Shown here: piece after piece, positions 33,801-41,356 of the stretch
Layout of the letters: the number at the start of each line of letters is the position of its first letter
How positions within the stretch are numbered: the first letter of the stretch is position 1
Source of the DNA: Pseudomonas ovata
GTDB lineage: Bacteria > Pseudomonadota > Gammaproteobacteria > Pseudomonadales > Pseudomonadaceae
Direction of reading: 5' to 3'
NCBI RefSeq assembly: GCF_003131185.1
Contig: NZ_QFFU01000004.1
Span: 124,001-188,000, forward strand
DNA length: 64,000 nt
Position numbers and translations under genes: made by a program
Notes under the pieces: generated by a model
Database searches by the model: none
Told to the model about the DNA's origin: nothing
The model's input: the letters and a program-made list of their open reading frames with translations, nothing else

Positions 33801-33897
33801 AGGAGAACACGCCCATCAGCAGCGCGACGAACATCAGGTACCAGACGAACGACTGGTGCTTGATGGCCCACTCGGACAGATTGAAGCCACCTTTCAT
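30820..33897 (-). CDS. RND efflux pump, inner-membrane subunit (TriC-like)
   Basis: Proton-driven multidrug exporter of 1025 residues. The first helix is near 13-30, a large periplasmic loop follows, then a helix cluster with LLVDDAMITVEMMVTRLEQG (the paired Asp proton relay of helix 4), a second loop and a C-terminal cluster ending GMIPIAREVFWGPMAYAMIGG. It follows two adaptor genes with a 4-bp overlap, the TriA-TriB-TriC layout of the P. aeruginosa triclosan pump. No outer-membrane channel gene is present, so a shared TolC/OpmH-type channel is likely. Substrates are not predictable. Confidence 0.88.
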   Translation of the reverse strand: MKGGFNLSEWAIKHQSFVWYLMFVALLMGVFSYMNLGREEDPSFTIKTMVIQTRWPGATVDETIEQVTDRIEKKLEELDSLDYVKSYTLPGESTIMVFLRDTTDAAAIPEIWYQVRKKIDDIRGQFPQGLQGPAFNDEFGDVYGSIYAFTADGFSMRQLRDHVEQVRAEIRSVEGLGKVEMIGQQDEVIYLNFSTRKLAALGLDQRQVLQSLQAQNSVTPAGVIEAGPERISVRTSGSFASEKDLAAVNLRLNDRFYRLSDIAEIERGYTDPPAPLFRYNGQPAIGLAIAMKDGGNIQSFGKALHARMDQATANLPVGVGVHKVSDQAEVVDKAVGGFTSALFEAVIIVMVVSFVSLGIRAGLVVACSIPLVLAMVFVFMEYSGITMQRISLGALIIALGLLVDDAMITVEMMVTRLEQGKSKEEAATYAYTSTAFPMLTGTLVTVAGFVPIGLNNSSAGEYTFTLFAVIAVAMLVSWVVAVLFAPVIGVHILSSKIKKKSEEPGRIGRAFNGSMLWAMRNRWWAIGITLLLFAGALFSMRYVQNQFFPASDRPEILVDLKLPQSASINETRKVVDRLEATLKDDPDIVRWSTYIGQGALRFYLPLDQQLQNPFYAQLVIVSKDLEARGALTTRLQERLREDFVGVGSFVQALEMGPPVGRPLQYRISGPDIDKVRQHAIELAALLDKNTHVGEVVYDWNEPGKVLRIDINQDKARQLGLSSEDVASVMNSVVSGSTVTQVRDDIYLVNVVGRAVDSERGSPETLQNLQIVTPSGSSIPLLAFATVGYELEQPLVWRRDRQPTITVKSSVRDQMQPTDLVAELKPEIDTFTQGLPSGYKVATGGTVEESGKAQGPIAQVLPLMLFLMATFLMIQLHSVQKMFLVVSVAPLGLIGVVLALVPTGTPLGFVAILGVLALIGIIIRNSVILVTQIDAYERDGYLPWDAVVEATEHRRRPILLTAAAASLGMIPIAREVFWGPMAYAMIGGIVVATLLTLLFLPALYVAWYRIKEPSDVQRKQDRNAEA

Positions 33898-34964
33898 CGC
33901 GGGCCTTCCTTATCGATTTTGACGTTCTGTCCGGGCTTGAGGCTGTTGACCCCGGCAGTCACTACGCGCTCGCCGGGCTGCACGCCCCCGGTCAGCCAGA
34001 AGCTGTCGGCCGAGCGGCTGAGCGGTTGTACGGTTCTTGGGTTGACGGTCTGGCCGGCCGGGTCGACCACCCAGACTTGCGTGCGGCCATCAACCTCTTG
34101 CAGTGCACTGATGGGCAGGCGCAGGCGCGGGGCAATGGTCGAGGTCAGGCTGACGCTGATCGCCGTGCCCAGGCGCAGCGCCGGCGGTTGCTCGGCCAGG
34201 GTCAGGCGCGCGCGGCGGGTGCGGGTCGAGCGGTCCGGCTGGGGTTCGACCTCACGCAACGTGGCGACGGTGCTGACGCTGGGGTCCAGTTGGCTGGCGA
34301 CGGTGAACTGCACATCTTCGGGCAACTGGTCGAGCAAGTCGGCCGGCAGGTCGATCACCGCCTCCTTGATGTCGGGCTGCGCCAGGGTCACCACCTCTTG
34401 CCCGGCGGTGACCACCTGCCCGGCCTCGACCTTCCATTCGGTGATCACCCCGGCGTGGTCGCTGCGCAGCTGACTGTAGGTCAGTTGGTCGCGGGCCTGG
34501 GCAACGGCAGCGCGGGCCTGGTCCAGCGACGAGCGGGTGGTCTTGAGGTCGGTCAGGGCGATGTCCAGTTGCGCCTGGGCGCCGACGCCCCGGTCAAACA
34601 GGGTCTGCTGGCGGCGGGCATTGGCCTGGGCGTTGATCCACTGCGCCTCGACCTGCGCCTGGTCGCCTTCGCGGCTGCGCAAGGTGTTCTGCTGGTCGGT
34701 GGGGTCCAGGGTCGCCAGCAGCTGGCCCTGGCTCACTTCATCGCCGACATCCACCGCGCGCCGGGCAATGCGCCCCGGCACACGAAAGCCCAGCACGCTC
34801 TGGTAGCGCGCCTGGATGTTGCCGGCAAAGCGGCCAAGATCGGCCATCGATTCGGTCTGGGCCACCACCGACAGCACCGGGCGCACCGGCTCCGGGGCCG
34901 GCTCGTCCTGGCCACAGGCCGCCAGCAAGGCGGCCGTCAATACGATGCATGCACGGTGCTTCAT
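33894..34964 (-). CDS. RND periplasmic adaptor, second of two (TriB-like)
   Basis: Membrane-fusion lipoprotein of 356 residues. The signal peptide ends in LLAACGQ, a lipobox. It then has the lipoyl half-motif GFRVPGRIARRAVDVGDEVSQGQLLATLD, a helical hairpin rich in Q and A, the second lipoyl half VEAGQVVTAGQEVVTL, and the beta-barrel with PISALQEVDGRTQVWVVD. Its start overlaps the first adaptor gene by 4 bp, and its end overlaps the pump gene by 4 bp. Two consecutive adaptors suggest a heterodimeric adaptor ring as in TriABC. Confidence 0.88.
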   Translation of the reverse strand: MKHRACIVLTAALLAACGQDEPAPEPVRPVLSVVAQTESMADLGRFAGNIQARYQSVLGFRVPGRIARRAVDVGDEVSQGQLLATLDPTDQQNTLRSREGDQAQVEAQWINAQANARRQQTLFDRGVGAQAQLDIALTDLKTTRSSLDQARAAVAQARDQLTYSQLRSDHAGVITEWKVEAGQVVTAGQEVVTLAQPDIKEAVIDLPADLLDQLPEDVQFTVASQLDPSVSTVATLREVEPQPDRSTRTRRARLTLAEQPPALRLGTAISVSLTSTIAPRLRLPISALQEVDGRTQVWVVDPAGQTVNPRTVQPLSRSADSFWLTGGVQPGERVVTAGVNSLKPGQNVKIDKEGPR

Positions 34965-36073
34965 GGGCGGGCCTCGGCGGTGGCAGGTTGGGGCTGGGCG
35001 ATTTCGACCTGCATGTCAGGGTGCAGCAGTTGCCCCCCGGCGGTGACCACCCGCTCGCCTGCCGCCAGGCCCTGGTCGATGATCACCTTGCCGGTGAGGT
35101 AACGGGCCACCTTGACGGTGCGCAATTGCGCCTTGCCCTGCGCGTCAACCACCCACACCGCCGGCTGGCCGAGGTCCTGGCCGATGTTCTTGGTCAGGGC
35201 CGCCCAGGGCAATTCGACCCGTGGCCGGGCAGGGCCGCTGAGCGCCACGCTGACCACCGAGCCCAGGTCCATGCCGGCCGGCAACGGGCCGAGGGCGACC
35301 TTGACCTGCAGGGTGCCGGTTTGCGCCGACACCGCAGGCGTGACTTCGCGCACCTTGCCGGTCACCTTGATGGTCGGGTTATCCAGCAGGCTGACCTGCA
35401 CCGGCTCGTCCAGCGGCGGTTCGACGAACAGCGATTCGTACACATCGAACACCGCATCGCGCTCGCCGTCGCGGGCCAGGTCGAAGATCGGCTGGGTGGC
35501 CTGCACCACCTGCCCTACTTCGGCCTGGCGGGCGGTGATCACGCCCGGTGCGTCGGCCATCAACGCGGTGTAGCTCAACTGCTCGCGGGCATTGGCCAGT
35601 TGCGCCTGGGCGGCAGCCAGGGCGCTCTGGCTGCCGCGCAAGGCGGCCTGGGCCGAATCGTATTCGCTGCGACTGGTGTAGCCCTTGGGCAACAGTTGTT
35701 CCTGGCGCCAGAATGCGGTTTTCGCTTGCGCCACCCGCGCCTGTTCGGCAGTCACGGCCGCCTGGGCCGAGTCGACATTGATCTGCAGGTCCTTGGGATC
35801 GAGGCGGGCCAGCACCTGCCGGGCCGTGACCCGGTCGCCGACCTCGACCAGGCGCTGGGTGATCTTGCCATTGACGCGAAACGACAACGGCGTCTGCACC
35901 CGCGCCTGGATGTCACCGGTCAAGGCCACGCTGGCAGCAAAACCGGCCGGCTGCACATCCTGCACATAGACCCTCGGCAGTTCGGGGGCTTCAGGCTGTT
36001 TTTCGCTGCAACCGGCCAACAGCAAGGCGCCTGCCAGGCCAAGGGCAAGCAGTCGCACAGAGGGAAAAGGCAT
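34961..36073 (-). CDS. RND periplasmic adaptor, first of two (TriA-like)
   Basis: Membrane-fusion lipoprotein of 370 residues from ATG 36073, which has AAGGAG 5 nt upstream; the 37-codon extension has no ribosome site. The signal peptide ends in LLLAGCSE (lipobox). The lipoyl domain VNGKITQRLVEVGDRVTARQVLARLD, a coiled hairpin and the barrel region with LPWAALTKN follow in normal order. First gene of the three-gene efflux operon. No local TetR or two-component regulator is present; the RHS cassette array begins about 120 bp away. Confidence 0.88.
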   Translation of the reverse strand: MPFPSVRLLALGLAGALLLAGCSEKQPEAPELPRVYVQDVQPAGFAASVALTGDIQARVQTPLSFRVNGKITQRLVEVGDRVTARQVLARLDPKDLQINVDSAQAAVTAEQARVAQAKTAFWRQEQLLPKGYTSRSEYDSAQAALRGSQSALAAAQAQLANAREQLSYTALMADAPGVITARQAEVGQVVQATQPIFDLARDGERDAVFDVYESLFVEPPLDEPVQVSLLDNPTIKVTGKVREVTPAVSAQTGTLQVKVALGPLPAGMDLGSVVSVALSGPARPRVELPWAALTKNIGQDLGQPAVWVVDAQGKAQLRTVKVARYLTGKVIIDQGLAAGERVVTAGGQLLHPDMQVEIAQPQPATAEARP

Positions 36074-36190
36074 GCAGACTCCTTGACGGCTGCCGGGGCG
36101 AACGAGGGTCGCGGGGTGGTGATGTGAATATGCGACTGTTGGCGGGCGGGAGGGTTCCTTGAGGGGGGAGAACTCTCGCAGCAAGCCTGT

Positions 36191-36979
36191 CTAGAGTCGA
36201 GTGACTTCGAGGCCACTGCGGATGCTTGACGCTCGATGGAACGATGGGCTGTTTTCAGTTGCGGGCCGATTAACCAGGCTGCGCCTCACCGGCAGCCCTC
36301 TCAAGGAGGCATCCGATGTCAGAGTCACAGGCGCAGGCTTGCCCATTTTGTAGCCTCTGTAGCGCACGCCCTGGAAACCCACGACTGCGACAGTGCCCAG
36401 CACACCCAGCACATATCCGATATCGGACTGAGGATCGACAAGCCTCGCCACACCACCCGCGCCCACTACGGCAGCCGAGGTGATGGTAGCGATTGCGCCG
36501 ACGGACATGACCTTGTCAGCCTTCGAGGCAGTGCCCGCCCGCCACTTGTTGAACCTGACTTTGGTCAATTTGTACATCATTGTCGAGCCCACCAAAGCGC
36601 TGACCAGCATCATGTAAGGAAGCACATCACGCGCCAAATCTCCGATGTCGAAATGCCCCGTGGGATCGCGGCGATTAACCGGATTTCCTGTGCAATACAC
36701 ATACGCATTGACCCCACCTTCGCCAAACGGACTCAGACTGTCCGGGCTGTTGAAGCGCATCAACACCGGGTTGTAGGCGCGGTAGCCGTTGCCCAGCAGG
36801 TAGTGGCCGGTCAGCGGGTCTGGCAACTCGCCGTTGAAGCCGATACCTGCGGCCGGCGGACAATAACCAAAGGGCGCATAGGCGAACCGATGAAGTTGAC
36901 GGGCCTGCAACTGCGCCAGCAGGCTGCCCTGGCGGTCGGTGGCGTACAGGGTTGTTTGGCGTTGTTGAGGACGCTTCAT
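36191..36979 (-). CDS. RHS-core mini-protein, cassette A
   Basis: Protein of 262 residues. Residues 1-109 are an RHS-associated core like the C-terminal end of TccC/RHS toxins: LYATDRQGSLLAQL, GFNGELPDPLTGHYLLGNGY, then RFNSPDSLSPFGEGG and NPVNRRDPTG. The rest is unique: three hydrophobic segments (VLPYMMLVSALVGSTMMY, VMSVGAIATITSAAVVGAGG, YVLGVLGTVAVVGF) and a basic tail containing ASSIRSG. ATG 36979 has GGAG 8 nt upstream. No signal peptide and no long RHS repeat region precedes it. The core is shared with the other cassettes; function is unknown, and an effector or toxin-tip role is inference. Confidence 0.75.
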   Translation of the reverse strand: MKRPQQRQTTLYATDRQGSLLAQLQARQLHRFAYAPFGYCPPAAGIGFNGELPDPLTGHYLLGNGYRAYNPVLMRFNSPDSLSPFGEGGVNAYVYCTGNPVNRRDPTGHFDIGDLARDVLPYMMLVSALVGSTMMYKLTKVRFNKWRAGTASKADKVMSVGAIATITSAAVVGAGGVARLVDPQSDIGYVLGVLGTVAVVGFQGVRYRGYKMGKPAPVTLTSDASLRGLPVRRSLVNRPATENSPSFHRASSIRSGLEVTRL

Positions 36980-37238
36980 GGAGAGGCTCCGCAGGCGCTG
37001 GGCAAAGGTGCGCTCAGTCTGAACCGGGGGCAGGCTGCGCAACACTGGCAGAAGTGTGAGGTTTCACCTGGCGTCGACCGATGGACGCGGCCTGGGTCTG
37101 GCGCAACAGCGGTATCGACTGCGCCACCGCCATCGCCGGCAAGCCGCCTCCCACAGGGTCCGCTGGTGCCTGTCGGACCGGAGGCTGGCCACAAATCCGG
37201 TGGGAGGGGGTCGCCTCCCACAGGTCCGGCTGTGCCTG

Positions 37239-37582
37239 TCAGATCGGAGGCTGGCAGTCATGACGATTGATCGGGTCACCTGCGCAGTAGGCATACGCAT
37301 TGATCCCACCCTTGCCAAACGGACTCAAACTGTCCGGGCTGTTGAAGCGCATCAATACCGGGTTGTAGGCGCGGTAGCCATTGCCCAGCAGGTAGTGGCC
37401 GGTCAGCCGGTCGGGCAGTTCGCCGTTGAAGCCGATGCCCTCAGCCTGCGGGCGATGACCGAAGGGGGTATAGGCGACGCGATCAAGCTGCCCCGTCTGC
37501 AACTGTGCCAGCAGGCAACCCTGGCGGTCGGTGGCGCACAGGATTGTGCGGTTTTGCTGAGGCTGGGGGCGATGCGCTTCAT
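37239..37582 (-). pseudogene. Decayed RHS-core cassette B
   Basis: Contains the RHS core (GFNGELPDRLTGHYLLGNGY to GDPINRHD), but the ATG at 37582 is out of frame with it. An 11-nt difference after the third codon, relative to cassette A, shifts the frame. The core then ends abruptly in CQPPI and a stop, with no membrane segments or tail. A later TTG could start only a truncated 87-residue piece. Cassette D is a copy of this same broken form. Confidence 0.7.
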
Positions 37583-37734
37583 GGGCAGGCTCCGGTCAGG
37601 CGCCGGGCAAAGGTGCTCTCATTCTGACAAGGGTTTGCTTTCAGCCTTGTCGATCATAAACGCGACTGAAAAAGCCATGATGCATTGGCGTATTGAAAGA
37701 CCTTCACTCAATAAACACCATTTAGCAGCCAGGT

Positions 37735-38568
37735 TCAGACAGAGGTACGGCGAATACGTGAGGCACTTTGCTGTGAAGATAGCTGGATGGCTTGCGCATA
37801 GGTGGGAGGAGGTGCCTCATGATCTTGAGAGCCGCGCCTGAAAGAGCGTCCAGGGCGAAAAACCGCTTCGTCATAGGGGGGCGGGGGAGCTTCAAAACTT
37901 TGAGAGCCGCGCCTGAAAGAATGTACAGGACGCAAAACCGCTTCGTCATAGGGGGGAGGGGGCGAAAAAGCTCTAGCTCTAGCTCTAGCGTTAACCTGGA
38001 CCCGAGCCTGAGTTCGAAACCGCGCCTGAGTCGCCCTGGACACCCGCATATATTTGATTAAGCCCCCGCCCAAGCCCAATAAGCCCAGTACGCCAACTAC
38101 ACGCATAGCGGTACTAACGGCTTCGGACCTGCCTGGAAAAGCCTCCGCTACACCGCCACCAAGAAACAACAGCGTCGAAACTACCATGACAGCTTCTGGG
38201 TAAGTCCTCAGAAAAAGGGTGATTGCATTGAACGCCGCAAACTGCCCGCTCGGGTCGCTCCGGTTGACCGGGTCGTTGCCGCAGTATGCATAGGCATTCA
38301 CGCCGCCTTTTCCAAACGGACTCAACCTGTCAGGGCTGTTGAAGCGCATCAGCACCGGGTTGTAGGCGCGGTGGCCGTTGCCCAGCAGGTAGTGGCCGGT
38401 CAGCGGGTCGGGCAGTTCGCCATTGAAGCCAATGCCGGCGGCCGGCGAGCGATGACCGAAGGGGGTGTAGGCGAACCGGTCAGGCTGCCCGGCCTGTAAC
38501 TGCGCCAGCAGGCTGCCGGGGCGGTCGGTGGCGTACAGGGTTGTGCGGCGTTGTTGAGAATGCTTCAT
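37735..38568 (-). CDS. RHS-core mini-protein with tandem PPxY motifs, cassette C
   Basis: Protein of 277 residues. Residues 1-109 are the shared RHS/TccC-type core. Two hydrophobic helices follow at about 124-144 and 151-173, then an Arg/Ala-rich stretch (NARARARA, 193-200). Next come two near-identical 25-residue units containing PPPPYDEAV (203-211 and 228-236) and a third partial unit with PPPTYAQAI (253-261). The C-terminus is basic, ending RIRRTSV. ATG 38568 has CCGGAG upstream in the conserved leader. PPxY is the classic ligand of eukaryotic WW domains; its purpose here is unknown. Confidence 0.75.
   Translation of the reverse strand: MKHSQQRRTTLYATDRPGSLLAQLQAGQPDRFAYTPFGHRSPAAGIGFNGELPDPLTGHYLLGNGHRAYNPVLMRFNSPDRLSPFGKGGVNAYAYCGNDPVNRSDPSGQFAAFNAITLFLRTYPEAVMVVSTLLFLGGGVAEAFPGRSEAVSTAMRVVGVLGLLGLGGGLIKYMRVSRATQARFRTQARVQVNARARARAFSPPPPYDEAVLRPVHSFRRGSQSFEAPPPPYDEAVFRPGRSFRRGSQDHEAPPPTYAQAIQLSSQQSASRIRRTSV
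37812..37961. repeat. Two 75-bp tandem repeats inside cassette C
   Basis: TTGAGAGCCGCGCCTGAAAG recurs at 37825 and 37900, exactly 75 bp (25 codons) apart, and most of the surrounding unit is repeated. These encode the PPPPYDEAV...SFRRGSQ units. Confidence 0.85.
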
Positions 38569-38829
38569 GGACAGGCTCCGGTCAGGCGCTGGGCAAAGAT
38601 GCGCTCAGTCTGAACCGGAGGTGGGCTGTGTAACACTGGCAGAAGTGTGAGGTTTCACCTGGCGTCGACCGATGGACGCGGCCTGGGCCTGGCGCAACAG
38701 ATGCGTAGACTGCGCCACCGCCATCGCCGGCAGAGCCGCCTCCCACAGGGTCCGCTGGTGCCTGTCGGACCGGAGGCTGGCCACAAATCCGGTGGGAGGG
38801 GCCGCTTCCCACAGGTCCGGCTGTGCCTG
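38569..38829. repeat. Cassette leader and flank repeat
   Basis: The leader upstream of cassette C (containing CAGACTGAGCGCATCTTTGC on the minus strand) and the adjoining flank are nearly the same as 36980-37238 upstream of A. A related but shorter version follows at 40037-40262 upstream of E. The flank carries worn REP-like CCTCCCACAGG...GGTGGGAGG stretches. The leader may hold the cassette promoter; none is distinct enough to call. Confidence 0.65.
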
Positions 38830-39089
38830 TCAGATCGGAGGCTGGCAGTCATGACGATTGATCGGGTCACCTACGCAGTAGGCATACGCATTGATCCCAC
38901 CCTTGCCAAACGGACTCAAACTGTCCGGGCTGTTGAAGCCGATGCCTGCAGCCGGCGAACGATGACCGAAGGCGGTATAAGCGACGCGATCAAGCTGCCC
39001 CGTCTGCAACTGTGCCAGCAGGCTACCCTGGCGGTCGGTGGCGCACAGGATTGTGCGGCCTGGTTGAGGCTGGGGGCGATGCGCTTCAT
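38830..39089 (-). pseudogene. Decayed RHS-core cassette D, internal 84-bp deletion
   Basis: Near copy of cassette B, with the same out-of-frame ATG (39089) and the same abrupt end. In addition it lacks 84 bp (28 codons, in frame) of the core, including the YLLGNGYRAYNP segment. The deletion joins the two GTTGAAGC octamers that flank this segment in copy B. No functional product is expected. Confidence 0.7.
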
Positions 39090-39301
39090 GGGCAGGCTCC
39101 GGTCAGGCGCCGGGCAACGTCATGCTTGATCTGCCCCGGTAAAGAATTGAGCCAAACAGGTAGCGCCATGAGATTTTTCGTCTGGCATGGGCTTTGAATC
39201 TGTCGCAGCGCTTACACCCCTGTGCACTGACTTGATACCCGCTGCAGGTCCTGCGTCAGAGGAAGGGCGCGTAACACGCCCTATAGCGAGTCAGGCACTC
39301 G

Positions 39302-40036
39302 TCATAAACTGCGGATGCTGGAAGTTTCGCGGGGCCATCCGTCAACGGACCTGAACTCCCTGAGCGATCGAAAACCGTGCCGGTTAGCCGCTAACCGACG
39401 CTCAATAATACGACCAGAATCAAAGCCTTCATCAGTACCTTTTGTAGCACCTTCTCTATAGCCCTTAGCATATTGACGGCGCTTGGAGGCACCAATGTTC
39501 CGGGCATGTTTCCAACCGACCCCCAAGGTCATGGCTGCTGTTACTACCGTCATTGCAATCAGGACATTACGTTCGCCTTCAGACACATCGCTAAAGAGTA
39601 ATAGCGTGAGGCCGACGCTGCTCCCGGCAGCTGAGCCCATAATTACCGGGACAGCCACACGTTTACCCATCTTCATCAAACTACGGGTGATTGCATTGAA
39701 CACCGCAAACTGCCCGCTCGGGTCGCTCCGGTTGACCGGGTCGTTGCCGCAGTATGCATAGGCATTCACGCCCCCTTTTCCAAACGGACTCAACCTGTCA
39801 GGGCTGTTGAAGCGCATCAGCACCGGATTGTAGGCGCGGTGGCCATTGCCCAGCAGGTAGTGGCCGGTCAGCGGGTCGGGCAGTTCGCCATTGAAGCCGA
39901 TGCCTGCGGCCGGCGAGCGATGACCGAAGGGGGCGTAGGCGAACCGGTCAGGCTGCCCGGTCTGTAACTGCGCCAGCAGGCTGCCTGGGCGATCGGTGGC
40001 GTACAGGGTTGTGCGGCGTTGTTGAGAATGCTTCAT
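39302..40036 (-). CDS. RHS-core mini-protein, cassette E
   Basis: Protein of 244 residues. The first 109 residues are almost identical to cassette C. Two hydrophobic helices follow (VPVIMGSAAGSSVGLTLLLF and NVLIAMTVVTAAMTLGVGW), then a charged tail of about 65 residues with GASKRRQYAKGYREGATKG and the end RETSSIRSL, which resembles ASSIRSG in cassette A. ATG 40036 lies in the conserved leader with CGGAG upstream. Outermost (upstream) cassette of the array. Function unknown. Confidence 0.75.
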   Translation of the reverse strand: MKHSQQRRTTLYATDRPGSLLAQLQTGQPDRFAYAPFGHRSPAAGIGFNGELPDPLTGHYLLGNGHRAYNPVLMRFNSPDRLSPFGKGGVNAYAYCGNDPVNRSDPSGQFAVFNAITRSLMKMGKRVAVPVIMGSAAGSSVGLTLLLFSDVSEGERNVLIAMTVVTAAMTLGVGWKHARNIGASKRRQYAKGYREGATKGTDEGFDSGRIIERRLAANRHGFRSLREFRSVDGWPRETSSIRSL

Positions 40037-40300
40037 GGGCAGGCTCCGGTCAGGCGCTGGGCAAAGATGCGCTCAGTCTGAACCGGAGGTGGGCGGCGCA
40101 ATACTGGCAGAACTGCGAGGTTTTGGCCTGGCGGCGGGAGTGAAGCGGCCTGAGCCTGGCGCAACAGATGCGTAGACTGCGCCACCGCCATCGCCGGCAA
40201 GCCGCCTCCCACAGGGACGGTGGGGTCTGTCAGATTTGAGACTGGCTGCAAATCCGGTGGGAAGGTGCTCTGCCAGCATGAGGCCATTTTCAGTCGCGGC

Positions 40301-41317
40301 TCAGCTCCCCGGCGTGCCGTGCGCCTCTTCGAAGAAGTAATCCTTCCAGCTCGCCGCCTTGTTCTTGAGCACGCCCAGTTCATGCAGTTTCTCGGCATAG
40401 ATGAAGGTGCGTTGCGGGGTGACGGTGAAGTCGATTTCCGGGTCGGCGACGATTTTCTCGACCAGCGCCAGCGGCAGTTTCGACTGTTCCACGCGAATGT
40501 AGGTTTGTGCGGCGGCCGGTTTGTCGGCCTTGATGATCTGCTCGGCCTCGGCCAGGGCGTCGTAGAACGCCTTGTAGGTCTTGGGGTTGTCGTCGTGGAA
40601 TTTCTGCGTGGTGTAGAGCACGTTGAACGTGGCCTGCCCGCCCAGCACGTCGTAGGAGCTGAGCACCTTGTGCACGTTGGGGTTCTCCAGCGCCTGGTAC
40701 TGGAACGGCGGGCTGGAAAAGTGCGAGTTGATTTCCGAGCCGCCGGCCAGCAGCGCGGCGGTGGCGTCCGGGTGGGCCAGGCTGACGGAAATCGTGTCGA
40801 ATTTCTTGAACTGGTCATTCCCGAACTGTTTGGCGGTCTCGATCTGCAAGGTGCGCGACTGGAAGCCCACGCCGGCGGCCGGCACGGCGATGCGGTCCTT
40901 GTCGGTGAAGTCCTTGAGGGTCTTGATCCGGGGGTTGTTGGTCAGCAGATAATTAGGCATCGAGCCCAGCGCGGCGATGGCCTTGACGTTCTGCCTGCCC
41001 TTGGTGCGGTCCCAGACGGTGAGCATCGGCGGCACGCCGGCCGAGACCACGTCCAGGGCGCCGGCCAGCAGCGCCTCGTTCATGGCCGTGGCGCCAGAGA
41101 CGCTGTTCCAGTTGACCTCGATGGCCAGGCCTTGTTGCTGGCCGTGTTTTTCGATCAGTTTCTGGTCGCGCACCACGTCCAGGATCAGGTAACCGATGCC
41201 GAACTGCTGGGCGATGCTGATCTTGCCTTCGGCGTGGGCGGCGCCGCTGAACAGGCTGCCCAGCGCGAAGGTGGCCGCCAGCGCGGTAAGCGCCGGGCGG
41301 TTGAAAGAAAGGCTCAT
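40301..41317 (-). CDS. ABC transporter substrate-binding protein, sulfonate/taurine type
   Basis: Periplasmic binding protein of 338 residues with a signal peptide ending AAHAEG. The TauA/SsuA-like fold shows in EVNWNSVSGATAMNEALLAGALDVV and VPAAGVGFQSRTLQIE. It is the last gene of a minus-strand operon of dioxygenase, ATPase, permease and binding protein, 39 bp after the permease stop. The partner dioxygenase makes organosulfur compounds (taurine, alkanesulfonates or sulfate esters) the likely cargo; nitrate-type transporters share the fold. Confidence 0.85.
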   Translation of the reverse strand: MSLSFNRPALTALAATFALGSLFSGAAHAEGKISIAQQFGIGYLILDVVRDQKLIEKHGQQQGLAIEVNWNSVSGATAMNEALLAGALDVVSAGVPPMLTVWDRTKGRQNVKAIAALGSMPNYLLTNNPRIKTLKDFTDKDRIAVPAAGVGFQSRTLQIETAKQFGNDQFKKFDTISVSLAHPDATAALLAGGSEINSHFSSPPFQYQALENPNVHKVLSSYDVLGGQATFNVLYTTQKFHDDNPKTYKAFYDALAEAEQIIKADKPAAAQTYIRVEQSKLPLALVEKIVADPEIDFTVTPQRTFIYAEKLHELGVLKNKAASWKDYFFEEAHGTPGS

Positions 41318-41356
41318 GGGAATGCTCTCAAAAAGGAGGTCAGGATCAAAAAACGC

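Noticed and set aside
31747-34473. 908-residue frame antisense to the RND pump
   Set aside because: His/Asp/Gln-rich shadow over two secure efflux genes; no domain is recognisable.
36236-37270. 344-residue plus-strand frame across cassettes A and B
   Set aside because: Antisense to cassette A, and repeated only because the cassettes are repeated; no ribosome site or motif.
36191-40036. RHS array as an insertion sequence or transposon
   Set aside because: No transposase, terminal inverted repeats or target duplication was seen; the repeats are explained by cassette duplication.
40033-40818. 261-residue frame extending upstream of cassette E
   Set aside because: Runs out of frame through the binding-protein gene; Arg/Ser/Pro-rich shadow.
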